This document shows positions 10,490 to 22,243 of a stretch of 64,000 nucleotides of DNA, piece by piece. The position numbers and the translations under genes were made by a program. Under the pieces are notes generated by a model. The model did no database searches. It saw only the letters and a program-made list of their open reading frames with translations, and was not told the DNA's origin. The stretch's first letter is position 1, and each line of letters starts with the position of its first letter. This DNA comes from Rutidosis leptorrhynchoides (lineage: Eukaryota > Streptophyta > Magnoliopsida > Asterales > Asteraceae), in assembly GCF_046630445.1 (NCBI RefSeq), contig NC_092333.1, positions 101,778,501 through 101,842,500 of the forward strand. Direction: 5' to 3'.

Positions 10490-12205
10490 AATTGAATTTG
10501 TTGAATCGAAATCACTAGAGGATTCAGATTTAATGGTTCATTCCTCAATAATACTTGTTTGAATGATTGGTGGTTCCGGAGGAAAGTTTAGTGGTTCAGG
10601 ATCTACGAATCGTTCCTGAATATTCTCCAGATTCTCAATTGTGAGGTCGGGTTCAAAAAAATGGATTATCGGAAATTTGAACTGAAGTACTTGGTCGACT
10701 GGATGACGATTCTAAAGAAAAATCAATGGCGGTTATATTTGTTAAACGATGTCTTGATCTAGTTACAGGTGGTGAACGTACAAAAGGTGATGAACGTCTT
10801 GCTCGGTGCATTCACTGAATATCCTATTAGTTTTAAAAAGGAAAGAAAAATTATAATAAGTTATCCAATTAATAGACTTTTCTGATTTTGCCCACGTTTC
10901 GAATAGCCAAAAGATGCAGCAGAGGGGCAGGATTCGTTTGGTCTCAATATAATTGAGGACTGTTTGGCTCCAATAACCCGGTCCACGTACAAATCCAACT
11001 ATTACTACGAACCAGAAAATTTTGATGTCTATTAATTTAACCACTTAAAATAAATTTTCGTAATTTTAAGAAATTTAGATAAGAAGTAGAAAAAATTCTA
11101 AGTCCTAAAAACTAGAATGGCGAGAAATAAGAGAGAAAAAGAGTTCGTCGCAAAAGGTCGAAAAAGAAAAAAATGGTTGAAAAATAAAAGGTGACGGAAA
11201 AATAAAAGAAACTTATAAAAACTTAAAAATACTTAACTAACCTAACCTTATTACTACAACTAACTTAAAATTATAATCGCAAATTGAGATTACTAATTGG
11301 AATGATAATTGATATATAGTAAAAGGTCTAAAAATATTAAAGCTTACAAGGAAAAACTAAATTCCAAATGGAAATAACTTAAAAAGAAACTAAAACTTAA
11401 AATGGCGTCGCAAAATTCTAAAGCACCTAAATCTTAGTCTAAAGAAAAAGCACTTAAGGAATTCTACGGCAAAGCCTAAAAATCTAGGAGTAAAAATAAC
11501 TATAGCAAAAACTAAGTTTAAAATTAAATATGAGCTAAAAATACAAATATTACGCTACAACGATTAAAAAGGTACAAAATATAAAAATATACAAAAAGTT
11601 GTGAAAAGTACAATTTTTATAAAAATATTATAAAAATATTATTTATTTAATAAAACTACTAATTTTACAATTTAATAAAACTAATTAATACTAAATACAT
11701 AAATTAAATAAAAAGTAAAAATAAAAATAAAACTAATAATAATAATAATAATTAGGTTTAAATAATAATTATAATTAATAATAAACCGTAATTAATGCTG
11801 AATTAGGGCTTCCTGTCGCCTGTCAGATACCCTCCGCGAGTTGCGGTAATTAATGAAGAAAACCCCGCGAGTCGCGGGGTTCAGAATTTCAATTCTGGCA
11901 CAGTTTGAATCGACGCGTTTTTTCTTTATTTATTTTTTTTTATTTTCTGTTTTTAATTCTTTTCTATAAATAAAAGATAGTTAATAAAGCTTATATTTTT
12001 ATAAACTAAAATAAAAATAAAGAAACTTATAAAACTTAAATATTTAACAAAATCTTAAAAATACATATATTTTTGTTTTTCTTTTTATATTTTTGAATAT
12101 TTAAAACGTATTTTTACAAAAACGAATTTTAATAAAAGTAAACAAAAAAATCCTTTTTTTTTTTTTTTTTATATTTTAGCGTTGCGTTTCCGGCTTTTAA
12201 GATGA
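10490..12205 (-). other. Athila-1 leader and damaged gag N-terminal extension
   Basis: Long AT-rich untranslated leader between PBS and gag. From about 10811 to 10490 it holds coding-like sequence: an ATG at 10811 starts an Arg/Ser-rich stretch that is one nucleotide out of frame with gag (a run of seven T on the minus strand near 10657-10663) and is followed by an in-frame TGA at 10538-10540. Athila-2 has an uninterrupted frame over much of the same stretch but different damage further upstream. The rest of the leader, about 10830-12205, shows no coding signal. It contains one paired GC palindrome. Confidence 0.6.
11832..11879. repeat. Paired GC palindrome module, leader copy (Athila-1)
   Basis: CTCCGCGAGTTGCGG at 11832 and the perfect 17-bp odd palindrome CCCCGCGAGTCGCGGGG at 11863, starts 31 bp apart, about 330 nt downstream of the PBS. 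Confidence 0.85.
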
Positions 12206-12223
12206 TCCCCGGCAGCGGCGCCA
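12206..12223 (-). promoter_or_regulatory. Primer-binding site, tRNA-Asp type (Athila-1)
   Basis: The minus strand reads TGGCGCCGCTGCCGGGGA. This is complementary to the 3' end of plant tRNA-Asp(GTC) as I recall it, with one mismatch. It lies a few bases inside the 5' LTR, as expected for minus-strand DNA priming, and fixes the element's orientation. Confidence 0.85.
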
Positions 12224-13701
12224 AAAATACTTGGTGTTATGCGAGGTGTATATAAAATAGCTTTATATTTTACTAGGAAAAACTATTAAATACGATACAA
12301 TTTTACACAAGATATTTATTTATTTATAGAATGGATATATTTAAACCTTGCTACAACACTTATAGGCAGTGTACCTAATCGTACAGTAGTGTAGTTTTTA
12401 GTAAGTCCGGTTCGTTCCACAGGGAAATCTTTAAACAAAGCTCAACGCTATATTAGTTTACTTTTATTAAAAATACAAATATATATATAAGTAATATTAT
12501 TATTATAAAGGGGGGTTTTTACCGTTTAATGACCGGTTTGTCGATTTTAAGACTTTAGTCGCAGTTAAAACCTAATGTAAAATATAAAATAAATACAAGA
12601 CTTAAATTAAAGCGTAAAGTAAATAACGATAATGAAATTGCGAATAATAAAAGTGCGATAAAATAAAATTGCGATAATTAAAAAGTACGATAATTAAAAG
12701 TGCGATTAAATAACAATAAATAAAAGTGCGATAATTAGAAGTGCAATTAAATATAAAATAAAGGAAATAAAATATGAAATAAAAGAATTATGCTTATTTA
12801 AACTTCCGTAATCATGATGTTTGACGTGTTGATTTTAGTTTTATGCCCATGGGTTAATTGTCCTTTGTCCTGGATTATTTAATATGTCCGTCTGGTTTTT
12901 GTCCATAACAGTCCATCAGTCATAAATATAAAGTGCGAGTGTCCTCATCAAATTATTCTTATACCCGAAGTTAAATATTCCAACTAATTGGGGATTCGAA
13001 TTGTAACAAGGTTTTAATACTTTGTTTAATGAATACACCAGGTTATCGACTGCGTGTAAACCAAGATTTTACTACTTTGTTAACAATTACACCAATTACC
13101 CTTGAATGTAATTTCACCCCTGTTTTAATTATTCTAGTGGCTATTAATCCATTCCCGTGTCCGGTTAAATGAACGATTATTCGTACATATAAATACCCCG
13201 CCCATCGTGTCCGATCGAGTGTATATGGTAATTTATAGGGACGCCCAATTGTAAATCTTTATATTAACATTAACAAACTATCATTTAGTTAAACAAATAT
13301 AAAGCCCATTAATAGCCCATAGTCTAATTTCCACAAGTGTCGTTCTTTTGTCCAAACCCCAATTATGGTACAAAGCCCAATTACCCAATTTTAGTAATTA
13401 GCCCAACATCATGATTACTTCGTTTTAAATAAGCATAATAATAACTTAGCTACGAGACATTAATGTAAAAAGGTTGAACATAACTTACAATGATTAAAAA
13501 TAGCGTAGCGTTACACGGACAGAATTTCGACTTACACCCTTACAACATTCGCTAACATACCCTTATTATTAGAATTAAAATTAAAATTAAAATATAAATT
13601 ATATATATATATATATAAATTTTACGTATGATAAGAGAAGAAAAAGATATGGTTTTTGATCAGAATTTAGTTTGCTTTATAGGCAGAGTTGAAATTTGGG
13701 G

Positions 13702-13749
13702 CTCCGCGACTCGCGGTGAAAACCTCTTCAAACTCCGCGAGTCGCGGAG
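13702..13749. repeat. Paired GC palindrome module, LTR copy (Athila-1)
   Basis: CTCCGCGACTCGCGG at 13702 and CTCCGCGAGTCGCGGAG at 13733, starts 31 bp apart. The first is the exact reverse complement of 15 bases of the second, so a stem with a loop of about 16 nt is possible. It lies about 470 bp from the 5' end of the LTR on the coding strand. Confidence 0.87.
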
Positions 13750-14178
13750 GTTACTTTTACAGCTCAGTCCTTGGAGTTTTTCTCTGCCGACGGTTTTTTA
13801 TTTATAAATATAATATATATATAATTAATATAATTAATTATATATTATATTATATTTATATACATAGTTAACTTGTAATTTTTAGTCCGTTGCGTCGAGC
13901 GTTAAGAGTTGACTCTGGTCCCAGTTCCGGATTTTCGAACGTCCTCGCGTACAATTTAATATCTTGTACTTTGCGTTTTGAATCTTGTACTCTTGTAATT
14001 TCGAGACGTTTCTTATCAATAATTGGAACCTTTTTGATTGTCTTTTGTACTTTTGAGCTTTTTGGTCGTTTGCGTCTTCAATTCGTCGAATTTGTCTTTT
14101 GTCTTCACCTTTTATTATTTAAACGAATATCTCTTGTAAATAGAACAATTGCAACTAAAAGCTTGTCTTTCTTGAGGA

Positions 14179-14215
14179 ATAATGCTATGAAATATATGTT
14201 CGTTTTTAGCATTAT
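14179..14215. repeat. Inverted repeat at the outer LTR end (Athila-1)
   Basis: ATAATGCTA (14179-14187) and TAGCATTAT (14207-14215) are perfect 9-bp arms separated by 19 bp at the very edge of the LTR. The same arrangement occurs at the ends of both Athila-2 LTRs. It may be an integrase-recognition or RNA 3'-end structure. Confidence 0.8.
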
Positions 14216-14550
14216 CAACGATTATGATAGCTTGATGACGATAAGATGATTCGATATATATTGATGATGAGGACTCGATGAACACAAGATGATAATAACG
14301 AATATAGTGGTGATCATGGGTTATGGTTATGGTTAGGGTTATAAATATGATTATGCGCATGATTATATTATGATTATGTTATGAGTATGATTAAGAGGAT
14401 ATGTAAAATGATAAAGATGATGATGACAAAGGATTAGGATGAAGATAAAGAGATCATGATAATATAAATATAGGATGATGATAATATGATTATGATAACA
14501 ATGAAAGAAAGATGATAATTATAGGTATGATTATAATCAGGAAAAACAGA

Positions 14551-14625
14551 TTAGCTTGGATGGTTTAGGGCTTGCTTGTTTAGCGAGAGGTCGCGGGTTC
14601 GAGCCCAGGGTGTGGTATTTTTTTT
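14551..14625 (+). repeat. tRNA-like cassette A in H1 5' LTR
   Basis: TAGCTTGGATGG resembles a Pol III A-box. GGTTCGAGCCC (14596-14606) fits the B-box, and a run of eight T follows at 14618-14625. There is no tRNA cloverleaf with acceptor stem, so this is a tRNA-derived or SINE-like remnant rather than a tRNA gene. The same cassette is at 32250-32324. Confidence 0.55.
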
Positions 14626-14694
14626 ATAAAAAGAAGAAGAAGACATGCATTTATACTAGGTTAAATAGATTTGGTGTATCAATTAAAATCAGAA

Positions 14695-14777
14695 ATGAGG
14701 TGATAGAGGAATGATTAAATGCGTTATCAGGATAGCGGGACGTTGCGGGTTCAAACCCGGACTTGGGCATTTTTTTT
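14695..14777 (+). repeat. tRNA-like cassette B in H1 5' LTR
   Basis: B-box-like GGTTCAAACCC (14748-14758), followed by TTTTTTTT at 14770-14777. An A-box is not clear. It is repeated at 32395-32476 in the 3' LTR. Confidence 0.45.
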
Positions 14778-16130
14778 AAGGACTACTTCTATGAGGTAGT
14801 ATTACTATCACTCATTATTATTATCATTATACTTATTAATAAAAATATTAGTATTATTATTGGAAAAATAATTATTCTTTTTTATAGATATTATTATTAG
14901 TAGTATTATTATCATTATAATTAAAAAAAAACAACTTTTATTTCTATTATTGATATTATGTTACCAAATAAACATTTTGTATATAAAAATATACTTTTAA
15001 TAATATTACATATATGTATGTATTAACCATATTAACATTTTTATATAAATTCATATATAACAAGTTAAGTATTTTGAATATAATACTAATCAAATATATA
15101 ATAATATAACGATATAAAAATTAGTCATTATTAATGTATATACACAAATTGAATATATATAAAATATAAAATAAGTTATAATATGTGAAATTGTTCAAAT
15201 TACGATTATATGTATTAATATACATATAAATGATATAAGTTCGTGAATCTGAGGCCAACCCTGCATTGTTCAGTCGTTCAATGCCGTCATATGTATTTTT
15301 ACTACGAAATACAGTATTGTGAGTTTCATTTGCTCCCTTTTTAAATGCTTTTGCAATATATATTTTTGGGACTGAGAATAAATGCGCTGCTTTATAAATG
15401 TTTGACGAAATAGACACAAATACTTAAAACTACATTCTATGGTTGAATTATTAAACCGAATATGCCCCTTTTTAGTCTGGTAATCTAAGAATTAGGGAAT
15501 AGACACCCTAATTGACGTGAATCCTAAAGATAGATCTATTGGGCCCAACAAGCCCCATCCAAAGTATCGGATGCTTTAGTACTTCGAATTTATCATGTTC
15601 GAAGGGATTCCCGGAATGATAGGGGATATTCTATATGCATCTTGTTAAGGTTGGTTACCAGGTGTTCACCATATGAATGATATTTTTGTCTCTATGCATG
15701 GGACGTATTTTTATGAGAAATGGAAATGAAAATCTTGTGGTCTATTAAAATGATGAAAATGATCGATTATGATAAACTAATGAACTTACCAACCTTTTGG
15801 TTGACACTTGAAAGCATGTTTATTCTCAGGTACGAAAGAAATCTTCCGCTGTGCATTTGCTCATTTTAGAGACATTACTTGGAGTCATTCATGACATATT
15901 TCAAAAGACGTTGCATTCGAGTCATCGAGTTCATCAAGATTATTATTAAGTCAATTATAGTTGGATATATTATGAAAGGGTATGCATGCCGTCAACTGTT
16001 GATGAAATGAAAGTTTGTCTTTTTAAAAACGAATGCAATGTTTGTAAAATGTATCATATAGAGGTCAAGTACCTCGCGATGTAACCAAATGTAATGTATT
16101 CGTCCAGATGAATTAGGACGGGTCATTACA

Positions 16131-16140
16131 GGTGGCATCA
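16131..16140 (+). promoter_or_regulatory. H1 primer-binding site, first half (split by Tekay insertion)
   Basis: GGTGGCATCA lies directly after the H1 5' LTR and continues as GAGC at 23463 beyond the Tekay element. Rejoined, it matches the initiator-Met PBS TGGTATCAGAGC with one mismatch. CATCA (16136-16140) is the duplicated target. Confidence 0.8.
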
Positions 16141-17356
16141 TGTAACACCGGCCATTTTTTTTCTTCTTTTTTTGGATACACAGCGGAAGACTTTATTAAC
16201 AAACACAATATAAGTCACGTCATTATGTTTAAGTTTACACAACGGTGTTACGTTATTACAAAACATTATTTATACAAAAGCCCACATCAGAGTTGGGTTG
16301 TTAAACATGTCTTTTGCAATAGCACCCTTCCCGACTAGCAGTACCTAAACCTGCAAGGGGAGAATATGTGGGGGATTAGCGCACCACTAAGTGAATGGAA
16401 TCTATCTAACAGATATAGCTTAAGTCACACACAAGCTATATACTAACAACAACACATGCTAACTATCAACTAGCATATAATAAGACAATACGAGGATCGT
16501 CGGCTTGTACGAGCACACGACTCCCAGCTGATCGGGCCTGAGTCTACCGATAGTCCCTGCTACTCAATTAACAGTATAGTTATCCAGGTGCAGGGGGTGC
16601 ATCGTTTACACTATACTCCACAATTAGTAGCCTATGGACCCAACCTCCCCTAGGCACGGTTGACCTCATACGGACTCTAACCTCTCCTAGGCACGGTCTC
16701 GAGTCCCCAGTCTCCCTAGGCCCGACTGGTGCCATTCACACAGTGTACACATAATTCACATACAACATTAGGCATACTATATTATTCTAATATGGCAATT
16801 TCTACACTATGCATGGTAAAAGAGTCAACCACAGTAGCATGATATGCTACTTAAACTCTATCCGGAGATAGACCCACTCACCAATTACCAGCAACCGCTC
16901 AGTTATTATTTCTGAGCTTCCTCCTTATCCTTATCTCCTTGATAGACTCAGTAATCTGTAAGAAACAAGATGGTATGAACAATTTGAGCTCTAGAACACA
17001 ATTTAGGAATTAGGGTTTGGTAGATGGGAGGGATGAAGGTACGGTGTATTTTCTAAAAATGGGAAGAAAATGAGAAAGTGGCAGCTGGTATAACACTTAA
17101 TTGTGTTATATCACAATACCTCTCAACACACGGGTATTTACCAGTTATCTGATATCTTTCGCACAAGGTTAGGTAACCCAAACGAAGTCCAAATAAAATA
17201 AACAAACCTGTTCTGGGACCCTTGTCACAAACTGGTCACAACATAATTATAATAAAACACTAATTAAATAATTTAAATAAAAAGCACTTTAGACTTACAC
17301 AAACCCTAAGGGCAAAATAGTCCACTTACAACTAGCCCGGGTTTCAGTCTGTTACA
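16141..17356 (-). repeat. Tekay-like 3' LTR
   Basis: 1216 bp, TGTAACACCGGCC to GTCTGTTACA on the plus strand. It is nearly identical to 22244-23457; differences seen are in one T-run, TTAAACATG/TCAAACATG, CGCTCAG/CGGTCAG and CTTTAGAC/CTTAAGAC. Confidence 0.96.
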
Positions 17357-17372
17357 AATCCACCCCCCTTAA
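17357..17372 (-). promoter_or_regulatory. Polypurine tract (Tekay-like)
   Basis: The minus strand reads AAGGGGGGTGGATT immediately before the 3' LTR, the expected plus-strand DNA primer. Confidence 0.85.
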
Positions 17373-19885
17373 GGAGATTCCGTCCCCGGAATCTGGTCTT
17401 GGTCAAACAAATGAGGGTAGCGGTTTCTCATCAACTCTTCCGTTTCCCACGTAAGATTAGAACTCAAACTGTGTTTCCACTCGATCAATACCATCGGTAT
17501 CTCTTTATTTCTCAACTTAGTCACCTTTCGGTCAACTACATGGACCGGCTCTTCCACCAATTTCTTATTCAAATCGACCATTAAATCTTCTAAAGGAAGG
17601 AGTTGCGTTTCATCATCGACTTTGCACTTACGAAGATAACACACGTTAAATGTATTATGAATACCGGCTAACTCTGGCGGAAGATCTAACACCACAGTCT
17701 GATCATTCAACACTTCACTGATCTGAAATGGACCAATAAATCTCGGTGCTAACTTACCGCGTTTACCGAATCTGATAACCCCTTTCCACGGTGAAACTTT
17801 CAGATACACTCGTTCACCCACACTAAAGGTTACCGGACGTCTACGCGGATCAGCATACATTTTCTGTCTATCTCTAGCGGCTTTCAACTTTTCTCGCGCA
17901 ATTGCAACTTTTTCGGCTGTCATTTGAACAATTTCGGGACCTGCAAACTGTTTCTCCCCGGCTTCTAACCAACAAGTCGGAGTTCTGCAACGATGACCAT
18001 ACAACATTTCATAGGGCGGCATCCCTATACTCGAATGATATGAATTATTATACGCGAATTCGACCAACGGTAAATGTTTATCCCACGAACCACCGTATTC
18101 TAACACACAAGCCCTTAACATATCCTCCAAAGTCTGTATCGTTCTTTCACTCTGACCATCTGTCTGAGGATGATAAGCTGTACTTAAATTCACACGTGTA
18201 CCCAAATTCTGTTGAAGACTGTTCCAAAAATTCGACACAAATCTGGAATCTCTGTCTGAAATGATCGATAATGGCACGCCATGTCGACTAACTATTTCTT
18301 TAACATACAATTCGGCTAACTCACTTAACGAAGCTGTTTCACAAGTAGCAAGAAAATGAGCACTTTTAGTTAGACGATCCACTATTACCCAAATCATATC
18401 GTGTCGTTTCTGAGTTCTTGGTAGTTTGGTCACAAAATCCATCGTTATATGTTCCCATTTCCACTCTGGAATCTGTAACTGACGTAGCGAACCATAAGGT
18501 TTCTGATGTTCTGCCTTCACTTGAGCACATATATGACACTTTTCAACATATCGAGCGATATCTGTTTTCATTGTCGGCCACCAATACACTGCTTTCAAAC
18601 CATGATACATCTTATTACTACCCGGATGTACTGTCAATTTGGATTTGTGAGCTTCTGTCATAATTAAATCCCTCAAATCTCCAAGCTTAGGTACCCAAAC
18701 ACGATTGTTTAAAGTCTTTAGTCCACGTGAGTCATCACTTAAGTCCACTTTTCGTTTGATCATTTGTTCATATTTAATATGTTCGTCCTCCAAAGCACAG
18801 GCCTGAACGGTTCTTAAGCTGTTAATCAAATCTGAAGTTATATTCAAATGAAGGAATTTCACATTTTCACTTGACTTTTTACGACTTAGCGCATCTGCAA
18901 CCACATTTGCCTTACCCGAATGGTATTTAATTTCACAATCGTAATCTTTGATCAACTCTTGCCATCGTCTCTGACGCATATTCAATTCTTTCTGTGAGAA
19001 GATATACTGCAAACTCTTGTGATCTGTACATATAACACAATGGGTTCCATACAAATAGTGTCTCCACAGTTTCAAAGCAAACACTACTGCAGCCATTTCA
19101 AGATCATGCACTGGATAATTCTTCTCATGAACTTTCAACTGTCGTGAGGCGTAGGCGATTACTTTATCTCTTTGCATTAATACACAACCCAACCCAGCAT
19201 ATGATGCATCACAGTATACCACGAAGTTGTCTGAACCTTCTGGTAAAGCTAACACTGGTGCCTGACACAGTAGCTGTTTCAAAATCTGAAAAACCTTTTC
19301 CTGTTCATCAGTCCATCGAAAGGCTACATCTTTACGAGTCAACTTAGTCAATGGACCCGCTATTTTAGAGAAATCTTTGATAAACCTGCGATAATAACCA
19401 GCCAATCCCAGAAAACTCTTAATCTCAGTCGGAGTCCTCGGAGAATTCAAATTCATCACCGCTTCTATCTTTGTCGGATCAACTTTTATACCCTCGGTAC
19501 AAATCACATGACCCAAAAACTGCACTTCACGTAACCAAAATTCACACTTTGAAAATTTTGCAAATAGTTGCTCACGTTTTAACAAGTTCAAAACCAACCT
19601 CAGATGTTCAGCATGTTCACTCTCTGTTTTCGAATACACCAATATGTCATCAATAAACACAATCACAAACTTATCTAAGAATGGACGACACACTCTATTC
19701 ATTAGATCCATGAAGACTGCTGGCGCATTCGTCAACCCAAAAGGCATGACAAGAAATTCATAATGACCATACCTAGTTCTGAACGCTGTTTTCGATATAT
19801 CTGATTCAGCAACACGAACCTGATGATATCCGGATCGTAAGTCTATCTTAGAAAAGAATGAAGCACCCTGTAACTGATCGAACAA
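17369..19885 (-). CDS. Tekay-like pol, C-terminal part: RT, RNase H, integrase, chromodomain
   Basis: 838 codons continuing the gag-pol frame after a TGA at 19895-19897; no indel separates the parts, so this is one interrupted gene, not two. RT palm with FIDD near residues 77-80; RNase H (YCDAS, TDHKSL, ADALSR); integrase zinc finger (HPG...CHIC) and core with [15 protein letters not shown] and the downstream Glu. Near residues 770-830 is a chromodomain ([26 protein letters not shown]) of the type that targets chromovirus integration to heterochromatin. It ends just before the PPT. The first Met in this piece is internal to RT and is not a real start. Assignment to Tekay/Del is by overall architecture. 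Confidence 0.93.
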   Translation of the reverse strand: MFDQLQGASFFSKIDLRSGYHQVRVAESDISKTAFRTRYGHYEFLVMPFGLTNAPAVFMDLMNRVCRPFLDKFVIVFIDDILVYSKTESEHAEHLRLVLNLLKREQLFAKFSKCEFWLREVQFLGHVICTEGIKVDPTKIEAVMNLNSPRTPTEIKSFLGLAGYYRRFIKDFSKIAGPLTKLTRKDVAFRWTDEQEKVFQILKQLLCQAPVLALPEGSDNFVVYCDASYAGLGCVLMQRDKVIAYASRQLKVHEKNYPVHDLEMAAVVFALKLWRHYLYGTHCVICTDHKSLQYIFSQKELNMRQRRWQELIKDYDCEIKYHSGKANVVADALSRKKSSENVKFLHLNITSDLINSLRTVQACALEDEHIKYEQMIKRKVDLSDDSRGLKTLNNRVWVPKLGDLRDLIMTEAHKSKLTVHPGSNKMYHGLKAVYWWPTMKTDIARYVEKCHICAQVKAEHQKPYGSLRQLQIPEWKWEHITMDFVTKLPRTQKRHDMIWVIVDRLTKSAHFLATCETASLSELAELYVKEIVSRHGVPLSIISDRDSRFVSNFWNSLQQNLGTRVNLSTAYHPQTDGQSERTIQTLEDMLRACVLEYGGSWDKHLPLVEFAYNNSYHSSIGMPPYEMLYGHRCRTPTCWLEAGEKQFAGPEIVQMTAEKVAIAREKLKAARDRQKMYADPRRRPVTFSVGERVYLKVSPWKGVIRFGKRGKLAPRFIGPFQISEVLNDQTVVLDLPPELAGIHNTFNVCYLRKCKVDDETQLLPLEDLMVDLNKKLVEEPVHVVDRKVTKLRNKEIPMVLIEWKHSLSSNLTWETEELMRNRYPHLFDQDQIPGTESP

Positions 19886-19894
19886 ATCATCTAT

Positions 19895-22060
19895 TCAAGG
19901 TAACGGATATTTATTCTTCACAGTTCTTTTGTTCAATTCACGATAATCAATACACATACGCATTGACCCATCTTTCTTTTTAACAAACAATACCGGAGCA
20001 CCCCACGGTGAAGAACTCGGTCGGATAAACCCACGATCTAATAGTTCTTGAATCTGTGACATCATTTCATGGATTTCAGACGGCGCTAATCGGTATGGAG
20101 CTTTTGCAACTGGAGTTGTTCCAGGAACCAATTCAATCTTATATTCAACTTCCCTTACCGGCGGCAGACCTGGTAACTCATCTGGGAACACATCGGGAAA
20201 TTCTGATACTATCGGAATATCGGCCACTGTTTTCTTTTCTTTCTTCGCATCAATCACATATGCAAGAAATGATTCACAACCCTTTGCCATCGACTTTTTT
20301 GCTTTCATCATGGTTATCAACAGAAAATTATACCCTCCCCGCTCCCCTCGGGCCACAACACGGGTTCCATCGGTCGAACGAAAGGTAATCATTTTCCTAT
20401 CACACTTAATATTAGCCCTAAGCGAGCTCAACCAATCCATTCCTAGTACTACATCAAAGCTAGGAATAGGTAACACTAAACAAGTCACCGGGAAAGACTT
20501 CCCTTCGATCTCTATACAAACCCCAGTCACATAGGTTGTGACGGGTGTGGTCTTACCATCGGCTACTTCTACACTAACCGGATTGGGTAACACATTAGCT
20601 GGTAAATTCAACTTAGCACAGAAATCGAGGGACATAAAACACCTATTGGCACCACAATCAAACAATACACGAGCAGGTATTGAGTTGATTAGAAACATAC
20701 CGGTGATCACTTCGTCGGTTGCCACAACATTCTCAACTGACATCTGAAAAGCTCTAGCCTCTGCTGTTGAAGGGTTCTTCCTCTTCTGCCCACTCGAGGC
20801 AGTTGACCCTCCAGCTGATGCTGAACACGCCCCTGACCCTACCCCGGAACTACCACTCTTCGACGGACAACTAATTGCACGATGCCCTGGTTTATGACAA
20901 CTCCAACACACACTATTTGGATACGGGCATGCTGAAGACTCATGCCCAACAACACCACACTTTAAGCATCTTCTTGTAGCCTCAGAACACTGACCAATGT
21001 GAGAAGATCGACATGTGTGACACCAATTCCCTTTACCTGATCCAGATCCAGTACTACTCTGACCACTTTTACCCTTCGATTTAAACCCACTAGACTTCTT
21101 GGATTTTGATCCTGATTGACCAGATACTTGCCCACCTTGTTGTAGCACATTACCAAACATTCTGTTTTTGGCAGCCTGAACATCACTTTCTACCATCTTA
21201 GCCATCACAACAGCTTGAGACAAGGATGTAGCTGTTCTAACAAAAGTTCGGTACTCTGGCAGAATGATATTAACAAAATGCTGGATACGAGAACCTTCGT
21301 CTGACACCCATTGTTGTACAAATCTCAGTTTATCTATATACTTCTCTACTACTTCATCAAACGTCATTTGAGGTGTCATCTTCATTTCAAGAAACTCGGT
21401 CTTGATTCGGTTCATATCAAACGGATTACAATACTGTTCACACACCTTCCCATAAAACTGCTCCCATGTGATCATACTCACTTGCTCTTTCGGTATACTG
21501 GAAATCAAAGAATCCCACCAAATCATAGCCCTACATTTCAACAGTCTACTAGCATATGTTACCTTCAGCTCAGGTTCACACTGACACGCTTCAAATACCC
21601 TTTCAACTTCTTGCAACCAATTGAGAGTTACCGTCGGATCAGTACTTCCAGAGAACTCGGAGGGTTTGCAATCACGGAAGTTCTTATAAGTACATCTTTT
21701 GGGTGGTTGCATGTAAGGTTGATGGAACATTTGCATTTGGTATGGATTCATCATCATGGGATTTTGGTAAGTAAAGGTGTTTTGTGGTGGCATATAATAT
21801 TGGTTAGGTATTTGATTCTGAAACTAGTTCTGGGGCACATTAGGTATCGTTTGGGATTGCGCTGTTGGGAATCCAGGTGGTGTATCATCATTTCCAGAAT
21901 GCCTCGCCAATTCAAGCTCATTAATTTTGTCCTCAGCCTCTTTTAGCTTGCTTTCTAACTGAAGGATGTAACTACTCTGATCATCATCCGACTCAACACC
22001 CTCTTCTGGTGCTCTGAATGTTCCGGGGTTGGATGGGTCAGTTGTGTTTCTATCAGCCAT
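19895..22060 (-). pseudogene. Tekay-like gag-protease-RT N-terminal part, with in-frame stops
   Basis: The natural start is probably the ATG at 22060, after the leader. The frame is interrupted by TAG at 21824-21826 and ends at TGA 19895-19897; both are explained by C-to-T changes (CAG to TAG, CGA to TGA). The part from 21793 has: gag domain (about residues 35-180, with WLQEVERVF and IWWDSL); Ser/Gly/Lys linker; three Cys/His knuckles (C258-C269, C276-C289, C296-C309); aspartic protease with FDCGA at 378-382 (Cys where Ser or Thr is usual); then RT fingers ([15 protein letters not shown]). Residues before the TAG include a coiled-coil-like stretch. Without readthrough no full polyprotein is made, although the LTRs are nearly identical. 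Confidence 0.9.
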
Positions 22061-22228
22061 ACCTGTACTACAAAACAGCTTACACAAAAGCTTAGTGGAT
22101 AACAGTTAGTTCAATCACAACTAACACACGTATATCCTATTTTCACTTAGCCCCCACTCCCACAGACATGTTTGACTTGCCTCGGGGTTTGGGAACAAAA
22201 TACGCGCACGTATTTGCTGCCAAACCAT

Positions 22229-22240
22229 GCTCTGATACCA
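22229..22240 (-). promoter_or_regulatory. Primer-binding site, initiator-Met type (Tekay-like)
   Basis: The minus strand reads TGGTATCAGAGC, complementary to the 3' end of initiator tRNA-Met, three bases inside the 5' LTR. Confidence 0.95.
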
Positions 22241-22243
22241 ACT

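Larger units (their letters stand above)
1..14217 (-). mobile_element. Athila-1: Ty3/Gypsy Athila-like LTR retrotransposon, left end outside window
   Basis: Minus-strand element: its 5' LTR is on the right (12232-14217), the PBS at 12206-12223, then leader, gag-pol, a small zinc-knuckle ORF, the third ORF and 3' noncoding sequence down to base 1. By alignment with Athila-2, base 1 lies a few hundred bases inside the 3' LTR, which is therefore outside the window. It is inserted in the 5' LTR of H1. The right flank starting ACGATTATGATAGC continues the H1 LTR exactly as the undisturbed copy near 31918 does, so the expected target duplication is ACGAT; the left copy is not visible. The Asp-type PBS, DLGAS protease, lack of a chromodomain, long LTR and third ORF after pol all fit the Athila lineage. 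Coding capacity is better preserved than in Athila-2. Confidence 0.93.
12232..14217 (-). repeat. Athila-1 5' LTR
   Basis: 1986 bp, colinear with both Athila-2 LTRs. On the plus strand it runs from TGGTGTTAT to GCATTATCA, so on the coding strand it starts TGATAATGC and ends in CA. It should carry the promoter and polyadenylation signals, but I cannot assign exact sites. It contains a GC palindrome pair (13702-13749) and a terminal inverted repeat (14179-14215). ORFs inside it are not conserved genes. Confidence 0.92.
14218..16130 (+). repeat. H1 5' LTR, right part
   Basis: Colinear with 31918-33834 of the H1 3' LTR and ending GGGTCATTACA just before a PBS. The left part of this LTR lies beyond Athila-1, outside the window. 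It includes two tRNA-like cassettes, an AAT/ATT-triplet-rich stretch (about 14805-14960) and a short antisense ORF (15121-15417) repeated in other H LTRs. No host gene is present. Confidence 0.88.

Noticed and set aside
10763..11044. 93-codon minus-strand ORF with a hydrophobic start, also at 51585-51866
   Set aside because: Present in both Athila leaders, but its end overlaps the gag extension in another frame and the sequence before the ATG at 10811 has a possible splice acceptor. Conservation reflects the recent common origin of the two copies; not enough to call a gene.
13890..14249. 119-codon ORF at the Athila-1 LTR/H1 border
   Set aside because: Runs across the insertion junction and is not kept open in the Athila-2 LTRs.
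14551..14777. Possible true tRNA genes
   Set aside because: B-boxes and T runs are present, but no acceptor stem or plausible anticodon arm could be drawn.
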